From Citrus sinensis (lineage: Eukaryota; Streptophyta; Magnoliopsida; Sapindales; Rutaceae), in the NCBI RefSeq assembly GCF_022201045.2, contig NC_068557.1, positions 28,807,501 to 28,871,500 on the forward strand: DNA of 64,000 nucleotides, given 5' to 3'. Both the position numbers and the translations under genes were made by a program. The notes beneath the pieces were generated by a model, which was not told the origin of the DNA, ran no database searches, and saw only the letters and a program-made list of their open reading frames with translations. This document shows, one piece after another, positions 11,915-22,366 of this stretch. Within the stretch, counting starts at the first letter, position 1, and each line of letters begins with the position of its first letter.

Positions 11915-12602
11915 AAACCCAAAAAATAAAAATAAAAATATCTGCGCCGTTAAGTCAAAACTTGAATGTTTAGAATAAATATATATGAGTCCCTATTCCT
12001 ATACATCTCGTGAATTCCGCAAGCTAAAGAATGTTGTAGAAATGCCTTGCAAGTTTCTCAAGATATCGCTTACACAGCTGGAAATTCTGGATTTCCAGAA
12101 TTTTTCCTTTTTCTTTTTTTTCCTTCCTTCCTTCCTTCTGGGTCGAAAAAAACTGCAGTAAAATTTTATAATAAGTAGTACCTTATGAATAGTATTCTAT
12201 CGCTATCAGGCTGGTTTCGATGAAGAGGAGTCGAAAAGAAAATTGGTCAAGCGAAAAAAAGTGTGATGAGATTGTTGGTATCTGGACATAAAAATGGAAC
12301 TACAGAGGCAACTGAAGTACTCATGAAGCCAAACTGTGTTGAAGGATTTTATTTTATACGATGAGTTGTTTTAATGAGCTGTTGTTGCTGTGTACTTCTG
12401 ATTTATATATACATCTGTTGTGACGTATTAAAATTTAAATACATTATGTACTCCATATTTGTTTATTTATTGTTGATTCGTTTATGAGCTTCGGAGTGGT
12501 GATTAGGTAAGATTGAGACTATGGTAAGACTCTACATCCCTAAGCACATACAAAGACAAGTTGTATCTTTTACAGATAACAAACCGGCTACTAGTTCTAT
12601 AA
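11915..12602. other. Upstream flank, no gene seen
   Basis: CT-rich and T-rich sequence near 12103-12140 (TTCC repeats), then ordinary AT-rich DNA. No coding signal. Confidence 0.5.
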
Positions 12603-13201
12603 CGTTACGTTTGACAAGCAAGATTAGGTTGTATTAATTATTATAATTGAACTGAATTAGATTTAATTGAATTAGGTTAGATTATATAATATTGTATTAT
12701 GTTTGGTACAGTATTAGATTGGACCATATTAAATTATATTTGAATAAAAATAGCATTTAATTTGACATTTAAATATAAATATGAATTATTTATTAATATT
12801 TAATAACAAAATAATTATTAATATTATTTAAAAGAAATCAATTAAAATTTAATATTTAGAAAATTAGTTATTATGTAATCACAATTATAATAAACAAATA
12901 TAAATTAGATAAAGTTAAATTAAATTAAATTAAAATGTTAGCAAATAATATACAAACAACCAATTATTAGTATTATTAATTTTCATGATTAATTTTAATA
13001 TAGTGATTATTCAATTAAATACTACATTAGATATTCAAGTAATAATTAATTAAATAGACAATTATTTTTAAAGTTAATCCTAACTAAATTTACATTTAGT
13101 CTCATAATCTAATTCAAAGTGGAACTTGCCAAACATAAGATAAATAATTAATCCCAAAATTAATCCAATCCTGCACATAATCCTTACTCCCAAACATAGC
13201 C
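12603..13201. mobile_element. Probable PIF/Harbinger-type (Tourist-like) MITE, about 600 bp
   Basis: TAA occurs at both edges (12600-12602 and 13202-13204), the target duplication usual for this superfamily. The ends are imperfect inverted repeats: GTTACGTTTGACAAG against the reverse complement GGCTATGTTTGGGAG. The interior is very AT-rich with no coding capacity. TIR similarity is moderate, hence the limited confidence. Confidence 0.45.
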
Positions 13202-13204
13202 TAA

Positions 13205-15513
13205 CATAATTTCTTAAGGATTTGAATTCGTCTGTGATCTAACTTTATCTTTAAAGACTGTTATTGTTGTCTATTGGAAATCTATCACCACTTAATTAAA
13301 ATTTAATAGTGTATAATACTTTTAAAACATGCAATATGGGCACTAAATTCATTTTTTAAATAATGATTATTTCTAACTTAATAGTAACGCCGCCAACAAT
13401 ATTGAATATTAGTTAGTAAACATATCATGAAAATAAGAATATAGATTTAGACTGCGTTAGCCGTTATGGTAGCTATGATTTAGGTGAGTTTTAGTAGATA
13501 TCTAAGTATTAATAACAATGTAGTTTGGTCCAGACCTGTGATTATAAATATATAATTGATCTATAAGACATATATATAAACAAGTTTAACAACAATTCGG
13601 TGTAGTAGCTTTTTGGACCCCCAGCTATACGTTTTATTGCACCATCGAGGCATTTGACTATGGAACCGAAACAGACCGGGGAGCCAATTAAATGGTCCAA
13701 AATAAACCAAAGTCAAAAAGTATTAAATATATTTACTTTTCGATCCGAGAAAAGGAAGAACTGTTTTCGTTTCTTTTTAAAACAATAATGAATATCAACT
13801 AACAAGTTTACTTCTGTATACTTGAAGCCATCCATATATTAAATTATTTTGGAAAGTTCACTATTTCTATGTTCTCGTACCAAGCCCTCCCAAGGAGATG
13901 ATATAAGATCTATTCAAATACAGAAATGTTTTCAGTTTTAAAGCAAAAGCTTTCTTGAATATTGGCCCCAAAAAAATAAAAAATTAAAAAAGGGGTGAAA
14001 TTTTAATTAAAAAACGATTCAAGAGATGTGACATTGACAACCATCAAGTCGTGAGTCGTGAATTAGGCATAGGCACCACACCAGCATGAGCTAATGGGTC
14101 TAGAATCAGAAAACAAAATGATAAGAATGATGATGGGTGTTTGATATTTAATTTGTGGAGCCAATTTTCTTTATTGATAGCGATAAGATCGCTAATTGCG
14201 TGTTCAACCTGAAATCATAGGATAACGCCCACCTGGTAAGTGTGACGATACCGCAATATTGTTGGTGACATTGACTGTGAGATTATCTTTATATCCGTTT
14301 AAAACTAACATTAATTATTGATTCATTATACTTATATAAATACCATTATTACTTGCTTAATTATAAACGTAAATGGTTCTTTATCGCAATGGGAGAAAGC
14401 TGGAAGAATATTAATTAATATGATTAAATTCTAAAATTAAGAAACAAAACCATCTCAAATAATCAGCAAATGATTACATTCAATTGATTTTATTTTATTT
14501 TTCATGTTCTTTTCGTTGGATTCGGTATATACATGTGAAAGAGAATTCTTGGGGGAAAGTCAACGATGGTATGAAGGTAGAAAATGAAATGCTTGTAAGC
14601 TCGTAGTTGTTTCGCAATCAAGTAATTATCATCTCTCCGCCTCCTTTTCTTTTTTTTTTTTTAATGTTCCTAATTAGTACATATTTCTTTCTAATGAATC
14701 CAAAAACTAAGTCTAATTTTGACCAAGTTAATACTTTCTTGAATATCTCTTAAGATTCGTAAACAAATTTATTAAAAAAAAAACAGGGGCTTTTTGTTAC
14801 CGTAATATATATGTATATGTATATGTATGTGTGCTTGTGTGTGTGTGTATTTGGTGATTGATTGATGGCATTGACAATGAGATTATCTATTTATCCATTT
14901 AAAATGAACATTATTGATTCATTGTATATTTCCTTCACAACATACACATATTTGCTTTGGTGATTGATTGCTGGCATCATTTTTTTTGGTTTTCTGTGTG
15001 GTGCAGTCTAGTCTGTCCATTTGGTAATTAATATTTACAGAATTAATTAAAAATTCATGCGATGGCTTGTGATCTTAAATATAAGCGAAATAAACACGAA
15101 GGGCTTGCATTGCATGCACATGATGGGCGGCGAAAGCAAGTGCGGCGCATGTCATGGCTTGTTAATTTATTACCTCCAGTTCTTGGGTGGTAATGGCGGA
15201 CCTCATATATATTTTCCACCGTGAAATAAAATAATAGCTAGGAATTGAAACGCAGCGTTAATTTGATTAAAAATTGCACATGCTTGACACCTTGTACAAA
15301 AAATGATGGCGTGAATGGTTCTTAATGTCGGACATTGCATGATCACAGTACAGGAATGGCCAATGGGACAAAGAAGTGTTTCATCTTTATTATGCTGATG
15401 TACAATCTAAAACATGCTCCTAGATTATAATTTTCTTTTTCTCCTAGGTTATAAAATAGAAATGTGAAACAATGACTACCAACGAACGAGGATTGATCTC
15501 GAAAGGGAAAGTT
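13205..15513. other. Gene-poor DNA with a local dispersed duplication
   Basis: No gene seen. A segment of about 70 bp (GACATTGACTGTGAGATTATC...TTGATTCATTATA) at about 14269-14332 recurs diverged at about 14870-14930. A fragment of its flank (TTGGTGATTGATTG) appears again near 14957. A GT-rich run lies at 14817-14850. Confidence 0.5.
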
Positions 15514-15516
15514 TAA

Positions 15517-15788
15517 GGTCTCGTTTGGGATTGAAGTGTTGTAACTTAAAAGTTATAACTACTGTAAAAAAATAATGTAATTATCAAATAAAAATTAATA
15601 ATATGTAGTAATTATAAATTTTAAATAATAATTTTGATAAAATTATTAAAGATATAATAGATTTTTCATTATACAAGTGAAAAATTATATCAACATAATT
15701 TATAAGTTACAGTAACTAGTATTTACCAAACACTTTAATACTGTAACTTTTAAATTATACATGTCTAATCTCAATGCTAAACGCAACC
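15517..15788. mobile_element. PIF/Harbinger-type MITE, 272 bp
   Basis: It is flanked by TAA on both sides (15514-15516 and 15789-15791). The ends are inverted: GGTCTCGTTTGGGATTG on the left and, as reverse complement of the right end, GGTTGCGTTTAGCATTG. Complementary subterminal runs (GTAACTTAAAAGTTATAAC and GTAACTTTTAAATTATAC) give it fold-back character. No coding capacity, as expected for a MITE. Confidence 0.7.
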
Positions 15789-15791
15789 TAA

Positions 15792-16380
15792 ATGAAATTG
15801 CATACGTACTGAGGAATGTAAGTTTGATTATCAAACCTTACCCAGATTTAAGTTAACTAACAAGTTCAATCAACTTTTAAATTGAAATTTTATAACAAAA
15901 CCTCGGGGTCTCTGTCAGTTATGATGAAGCAGCATACCCATTTCATGTTTGTCCCTTAAAAATTAATTTTCTTGGATTTTCTGCAGCAGCTGGCAACTTG
16001 AAGAGCTCCAAAGATTCTGAGAACGAAGTATAGCGGTAACATCAGATGATCCAAAGGACGATTGTAACCTCCCTTTTTTTTTTTGCCCGTTAATTACATT
16101 TTCAATTTGGGTCCCCTCTTTTGTTGTTATTTTCATAATTAGTTTTAAAGAAGGAATAAAGAGAAACAGATTTGTGGGAGTGGAACTGTAAATTTTACGC
16201 AAGAAAAAAATTAAATGGGAAGAGAATGTAACCACAGTATCCGTACCAATATCTCATTGCAGGGTAATTAAGATAAACCATTGAACTGAGTGGTTCCTGT
16301 TGAATAAGAAATATCGCAGCACCTGATCATATTTTGTGCGATCAAAATATATTCTCTTTATACTTTCTTTTACTGACCAT
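15792..16380. other. Intergenic, nothing recognised
   Basis: Ordinary AT-rich sequence between two transposons. A minus-strand open frame here shows no family features. Confidence 0.45.
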
Positions 16381-16770
16381 TATAAAAAGGGCAAAGCTTA
16401 CATTACATATAATGTAACAAACAATCAATGAATATAGGTCATTAATTTTAATATTTTTTAAATCTAATGGATAAAAATAATTTTAACATAAAATAAAGTA
16501 CAGGTGAAATAGATATTTACAGAAAATTTTATTTCTAATCATATATTTACTTATTTTTTCAAATAAGTCCTCATTGATTTTTTATAATTAAATGATTTTT
16601 TCATCCATCTTTTCTACATTTATTTTTAAAACTTTATAAATTTTTTACAACATTTTTATAAAGATTTAAATGATTATTATATTCATAAAGATCCACAAAT
16701 TTTGAATATATTTTTGCACTTACATTTATAATTTCTTGTCTCTCTTGAGACATAAACTAAATTTTTCTTC

Positions 16771-16772
<2 letters not shown>

Positions 16773-16802
<30 letters not shown>
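16773..16802. repeat. (AC)15 microsatellite inside the MULE
   Basis: Fifteen AC dinucleotides, read directly. Confidence 0.9.
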
Positions 16803-16804
<2 letters not shown>

Positions 16805-16917
16805 TCAATCTATTTTCCTTCTTAAATACATATCATCAATGCCATCACACAGATTTTATAATCTAAATTTAGTATCATGAATTATAAGAGATATTATATG
16901 TAATAAATATATTAACA

Positions 16918-17404
16918 ATGAATAAATTACCAAAGCCTCTAATAAAAAGATTCAAATTCTTTGATCTTATCAATGATTCAAACATGTGGAGAAATAATCA
17001 ATTAAATTGAATGTCACTATATTTATTAAATAAATTAGAAAATCTAAACTTATCTATAAATGATATAGAAATGGTAAACAAAATATTAGAAATTAATAAT
17101 TTCAATGAAGGAATATAAAATAAATTAAAAAGTTAAGAGATCAAGTGATCAACTAAGTAAAGAATTTAATAAAGTTAAAGAATTCATAGAAGACTTCAAC
17201 ATTAAAAATCATGATATATTAAACCAAGGGATTATAAATATAATGAATAAAAACTCAATAGATATAAAATTAAACAAGTTAAAGATTCAATTAAATAAAA
17301 TAGAAAAAATTGTTGAGCAGTTTAATACTAACTTTGCTATAAATATAAATGAAAAGCTTCAAAAAAAATTGAAATATTGCAAGTTAGGTGTAAACAACCT
17401 GTAG
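16918..17404 (+). pseudogene. Decayed Lys/Asn/Ile-rich reading frame carried by the MULE
   Basis: Starting at ATG 16918, one frame runs 30 codons to TGA (17008-17010), continues in the same frame from ATG 17011 for 35 codons to TAA, and stops again soon after. From about 17128 a different frame is open to TAG at 17402-17404 and reads as a charged, coiled-coil-like protein (DQLSKEFNKVKEFIEDFNIK is its first part). Adjacent open segments in two frames with two or more stops suggest one coding region decayed by stops and a frameshift. I do not recognise the family. It could be a captured host gene, a transposon gene or an old integrated viral fragment; composition alone cannot decide. Confidence 0.4.
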
Positions 17405-17538
17405 TATAAACAACTTGGGGTATAATGTAAAAAATTAAAACTTATTAACCTTTTTAATAATTATTATCTTTTTTAAGGGTTTAAAAATTCATAACTGTAA
17501 CATATAACTACTGTAACATAAGCTTTGCCTATAAAAAG

Positions 17539-18899
17539 AAAAGAAGAGAACTCTAATATTACTAGGCCAAGTACAGAGGAGGTGGTGTGTGTTGGGATTT
17601 GTGAAGGGTCATCAACAAATTCCCCAGTTTCTGGTCTATGTTGGTTGATCTATTGTGATTTGTGATGATATAATCACTATGAGCTTTTGTGCCCTCTCTC
17701 ACCCTTTGGTGATGCGCAATCATTAGGAAGTGACCACCTCTCACTCTTGAAAATTCATTTCTACAATAAACTCAATCTTACCAAATTGATAATCATGATC
17801 AATTTGTTTAACTTACAAAGTAACTACTTATGATGGTTATGTTGCCCCACTTTGCGTTATCTGTATAATTTCTGTTGACACGTTATTGTTTCAGTAATGT
17901 GTACTTTATAACAAGCTCGACAATCCAATCACATGTAGGCCACAATTTTCTTGGATTTTCTTATAAATTGTGATGGATGAATCGATCATATATATAATTC
18001 TTCTATTTCCATTCAGCAAATGGACAATTGTGTGTATCATTCTATTTCAAGCGTAATGAAATGATGTATAGTGGCACCATCACGTTTTCAGGATCATTAT
18101 CAAACTAACACCAATCAAACATACATAGATGATGGAGAAAGAGAAACCGATAGAACGCGTAATCGAGACTATTAATCATGTATGGGTTGCATTCAATTGA
18201 AAATTCAATATCTCTTATTACTCGAATTGAAAACTTGCTACATGTTCCAACCTCCACTTTGAATCTTAAATAATAAAATCATGGCCAGATAGCCTACCAG
18301 GGCATGAACAATTTGATCTCTTGACATATAATTTAAATGTTGAACGCATCAATATTTCTCTCATTATGAGGGTTAAGTTCCAAGTTGAAAGGGTGAAAAA
18401 GGGAAACTAAAAGACTATAACAGCATGATTGACTACACTTCAGAGCCAATCCATGGCTAGCTTCAAACAAAACATAATCTTAAATACATCTCATTTGTAT
18501 GAATTTGCGCCCACCATTCATCTTGATAACAATTTGAATTCTCGTTTAAGGGAAAACTTGTTTGTGTATAGAACTACAGAATCTCTGGTTTCCATTTTGG
18601 TTAAATCTTGAACCCATATAATCATAGCTTAGTCGCCCCAATAAACATACGGTGGCGGAGTTACCATTGGCGCCGACAAAGATCCTGGCGTACTGTAGAG
18701 CTGCATGCACAAGAATGAATAGGACAAAGGGACTTGAGAAGCTGGCAAAGTTTAACCAACTGTATTTGAATTTTCAAATAGAGAGCCTTCAATACTGTCA
18801 GCTCAGCTGATCGAATTTCTGACGAAATTCTCTTCGAATAATTTGGTACTGATTGGAATGTTTTTGTGTAGCATGCATGTAGTATCATGTGCCCTCGTA
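17539..18899. other. Intergenic, nothing recognised
   Basis: No family-like coding segment on either strand. Short open frames at 17562-17744 and 18429-18611 look like chance frames. Confidence 0.45.
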
Positions 18900-18909
18900 A
18901 TTTGTATCC

Positions 18910-19110
18910 TTTTTTTTTTATATTAATCACGAGGTATCCTGGGGAGGGTCCCAACTGTGGGAGGCACCTTTAAGCCCGTACCACAACCCAAACTAGAAGT
19001 CCCCGCTTGAATCGGGAGGCACAGGTTCTCCCAATAAAGGTGACTTCCCTGCGACTCGAACTGGGGAGCAAACTCAGTCAAGCCACTTAAGGGGACTCAA
19101 TTGCCAGTGG
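18910..19110 (-). mobile_element. tRNA-derived SINE, 201 bp, with exact 10-bp target duplication
   Basis: ATTTGTATCC occurs exactly on both sides (18900-18909 and 19111-19120). On the minus strand the element starts CCACTGGCAATTGAG (A-box-like), has B box AGTTCGAGTCG (19052-19062), and ends in a 10-base A tail (T-run 18910-18919). The body is GC-richer than its surroundings. It differs in sequence from the 4.1-4.7 kb and 20.3-kb SINEs, so at least two SINE families are present. Confidence 0.85.
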
Positions 19111-19120
19111 ATTTGTATCC

Positions 19121-20284
19121 CTTGATCAATACTATGCTAACAAATAATTGAACATAAAGATATATAGAATAAAATATTGGCATGAAATAATGCAATAGCT
19201 CCTCTATATTATACAGTACATATTAACGAATGGAAGAATATGCAGGGGGCCTTACTTATTATCAATTGATAATCTCTTGAATATCCCTGAAGAAGCACTC
19301 TTCTTATTTGGTAATCTTGTGATATATGTGCATATTCAGTTGTGACTGTGTGATTGATTATGAGTCTCACATAATTAACACAAACATGTACAACTCATTA
19401 TGATGGTGCAATCTCAAAAGTTCCCTAGTTTCAATTTGTATCGATGGATAATCAATAAGTTGATCAAAGAGTCACTTTTCTATAAAAAAAAAAAAAAAAA
19501 GCATGCCATGCTCGTGACTATAATATTCTATAAAGGAAAAGAAATAAGTTTGTCTTTCTCTCCCCTTAGCACAAGTGTGTAATGCTGAGGAGAGAGAAAA
19601 CTAGGAGAAATAATAAAGAAAATTATAAAGAAATAAGACAAATTTTTCTCATTTTCTCTCATCTTTCTCTCCCCTTAGCACCACTCTTTTTTTGTTTAAT
19701 CTTTTTCCTTTCTGCCTATTGGCCTATGCCTAGGCAAATGGTAGCTTTCACGCAGGCCCGGTGATGCTATTGCTAGATGTGACTTCAGATTTTTCTTTAA
19801 TTTACTGTATTTTGTTCCTAATCTAGATGGCATAATAATATTATTGAGTTTGAGGACATTAGAATGTGTAGCACATTTGTGTAATCTGTTATTTTTTTTG
19901 GGCCGGGCACTGTGGGCCGTAACTTATGAATAAACCGAGCTTTGGATGTTTGCTAACCTACCCTCCCTTGAATTGCTATGCTCGTCATATTTGCTCTTGG
20001 GGTTCCTCTTCCTCGTGCAATTAACGATAGCTAATTTCTTGCGAGTGCCCTGTACCCATGCGCACAACTAATATAGGCTATGTTGGTATGTGGGCCTTAC
20101 ACGTGTACTAATGGGCCTTTCTTGTGCACCCCATCCATGAATTAGACCTATCCAAAAATAAATTATTATTTGTTTCCTAAGCAAAATGCTAAAACGAGAG
20201 ATTTAATAATATTGGATTAGCTCGAAATATTCAAATAGCATGAGGATTGCATGGATATAGCAAGCAGATTGAACAATACACAGC
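19121..20284. other. Intergenic, nothing recognised
   Basis: Contains a 17-base A-run near 19484. A word TTTCTCTCCCCTTAGCAC occurs twice (near 19557 and 19667), indicating a small local duplication of about 110 bp. No gene seen. Confidence 0.45.
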
Positions 20285-20295
20285 TTGGCATATAT

Positions 20296-20584
20296 ATATA
20301 ACCTTGACAATACAAAGACAATTGATATTACATTAAATATTTACACTGCTATTTCAACAGACAATTACAGCTACACATGCAAAGACTACAACTTTATATT
20401 TATTAAATTTTATATTCTATGAAGTTAGAAGCACTTGTCTAGATTATTTATTCGCATTAATATTCGAGAGTTGTCTGTTCCACTCACATTTTGTGAGGGA
20501 GCCACTCAATTATTCTTAATTGAGGAAGTGTGCGTCCCTAAGGATTCGAACTGTTCGGTCCACCACGATCCGAGTGGTCGTAGG
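20296..20584 (-). mobile_element. tRNA-derived SINE, 289 bp, with exact 11-bp target duplication
   Basis: TTGGCATATAT flanks it exactly (20285-20295 and 20585-20595). On the minus strand the B box is GTTCGAATCCT (20541-20551), followed by the CTCCCTCACAAAATGTGAG stretch that resembles words in the 4.1-4.7 kb SINE pair. The 3' half contains ATAGCAGTGTAAATATT, also shared with copy B. It is probably the same family. Confidence 0.8.
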
Positions 20585-20595
20585 TTGGCATATAT

Positions 20596-21775
20596 TACTA
20601 AAAAAGACTGGTCATATTTATTGACGCACTAATTGGTGTAATCACATCTTCACTTAATAAAAAATAATTACCATAATTTTAAAAAAAAATTAAATAAGGA
20701 AGTAGTTCTAGTGATTTGATAGAATCAAAATCAACTTATATTTTTTATAACCCCAAGAAAGACTCAATTTGATTATATATAGACACACTAAATAGATTCT
20801 AAACTAGGAGAACATTGTTATAATACGTTATAATGTATCATACATTAACCTAATAGTAATATCCAATCGAACAAAATTATGTTTTGAGTTCATAAAAATA
20901 GATTTTGTATTTGATGTATCATACATTATAATATAGTTTTGCAATAGCCAGTTAGCCACTGTAGGAGATTATTGGCAAGACAGATTTCTGCGCATCTTCA
21001 CTGAGGGTGGTTTGCAGGTTTGCACAATAAACATCACATAAAGTTTGTATATAATACTGAGTGACTTTTCAAGATGTATGTTCATGACCTTCCACTTGTA
21101 CCTTCAAAATTTCTGCTTCTGTCTCATCCCAAAGTATGTTTTGAAATTTCTGCTAATGTTTTAAAATTTCACATGTGTCAATAGTTGATAGGAAAACTTG
21201 AAACTAAACCAGAAGAAGAAAAACTTTATTCCTGTGACATAGCTATTTATAATATCTATATTCCTTGTTGATAATCAATCCTGATGGCAACAAAAACCAA
21301 AGAAAGAACGATACTAGTGAGCATGCATGTGTGTAAAGTACATCTGTTTCTTACAACCAAACAAGACAATATAAAAATAGTAAATATGCAAGTGTGCTAT
21401 ATGAGGTCAATTTCTTACTTATACCTTACTGAAATAGTAAGTTAAACTAAAGTCAATTTTGAATGTAGCATATTTCTCGGTAAACTTTGGCGGAACAACC
21501 GTAATTGATGATCGATCAGTTCCTTCATATAATTTTGTAATAGAGGAAGTGATTGCACTATGCATGATATGGGCTTCATAATCTAAACAACGTGAAATTT
21601 GAGACACACACACAGAGTAAAGTAGCCAATAAGGTAACACGACTTTATTCTTTTCTTTCAACAAGCAAAAGTCCTAAATTCCCCTTATTTTTTCTGCCAC
21701 GTATCTTTCTCACGCTACATAAATATAAACACTCTTGTTTAACTCACCATTTATCCTAATTTTCCTGCAGTCGCC
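20596..21775. other. Upstream region of the first NHL gene
   Basis: AT-rich, no gene. A 25-bp word (TTATAATGTATCATACATTA-like) occurs near 20828 and 20917. The last 60 bases hold the probable TATA box of the gene at 21776. Confidence 0.45.
21719..21728 (+). promoter_or_regulatory. Probable TATA box of the 21776 NHL gene
   Basis: ATAAATATAA lies 48 bp upstream of the start codon, in the context CTACATAAATATAAACACTC. The third NHL gene also has CTACATAAACAC close upstream. Confidence 0.45.
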
Positions 21776-22366
21776 ATGAGAATGAAAGAAACCGCACCAG
21801 CTAGGCTAATGTGTGCCATTTTCTTGACTCCAATTATCGCTTTGGGCCTAATTTTTCTCATTTTGTGGCTTGGGTTGCGCCCACATGCCCCCAAATTCCA
21901 CATCCACGAGTTTTCAGTTCCGGGTTTGAGTTTGGGTCAACCCAATGGGTTCCAGAATGCCAGTGTTTCTTTCAACGTTACAGCCCGGAACCCGAACCGG
22001 CGAGTCCGGATCCTCTACGAGTCCTTAGACGGGTCGGTTTACTACAGGGACTATCAAGTCGGGTCAGTACTCCTTCTAAATTCCTTCAAACAAGACCCGA
22101 AGAACACAACTACATTGCAATATGAAGTGAGTGGGGCCATGATGATGTCAACGGTGAGTAACCAAAGTTGGGCTGAGTTTACAAATGATCGCGAGCGAGG
22201 AACGGTGATTTTTCGCTTGCAGTTCAAATCAGTTATCCAGTACCAAAAGTCCATGTGGGATTTAAGGCACCATCGGATGCATGCCAATTGTGATGTTGGT
22301 GTAGGTTCGGACGGATTGATCTTGCCAAATTTTAGAGGTAAAAAATGTCATACCAGTTTAAGCTGA
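21776..22366 (+). CDS. NDR1/HIN1-like (NHL) protein 1 of the array
   Basis: Single-exon gene of 196 residues. It has a short cytosolic N-terminus, then one membrane helix at about residues 11-33 (LMCAIFLTPIIALGLIFLIL) followed by the family signature WLGLRPHAPKF. A LEA_2 (LEA14-type) domain with the conserved NPNRRV motif and the pair SVYYRDYQVG follows. Three Asn-X-Ser/Thr sites in the external part (NASVS, NVTAR, NQSWA) fit a plasma-membrane protein facing the apoplast. NHL proteins are linked to defence and abiotic stress; a specific role here is not shown. The start has a good context (GCCATGAG). It is closest to the next two genes in the array. Confidence 0.9.
   Translation: MRMKETAPARLMCAIFLTPIIALGLIFLILWLGLRPHAPKFHIHEFSVPGLSLGQPNGFQNASVSFNVTARNPNRRVRILYESLDGSVYYRDYQVGSVLLLNSFKQDPKNTTTLQYEVSGAMMMSTVSNQSWAEFTNDRERGTVIFRLQFKSVIQYQKSMWDLRHHRMHANCDVGVGSDGLILPNFRGKKCHTSLS

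Larger units (their letters stand above)
16390..17529. mobile_element. Non-autonomous Mutator-like element (MULE), 1140 bp
   Basis: The exact 9-bp sequence TATAAAAAG flanks the element (16381-16389 and 17530-17538); 9-bp target duplications are the hallmark of the Mutator superfamily. The termini are inverted: GGCAAAGCTTACATTACA on the left and GGCAAAGCTTATGTTACA as the reverse complement of the right end. No transposase is present. The inside carries an (AC)n tract and a coding-like but broken AT-rich stretch (see 16918-17404). The termini resemble those of the 128-bp element at 41042-41169. Confidence 0.85.

Noticed and set aside
18661..18954. 97-codon minus-strand open frame
   Set aside because: It runs into the SINE at 18910-19110 and shows no family features.
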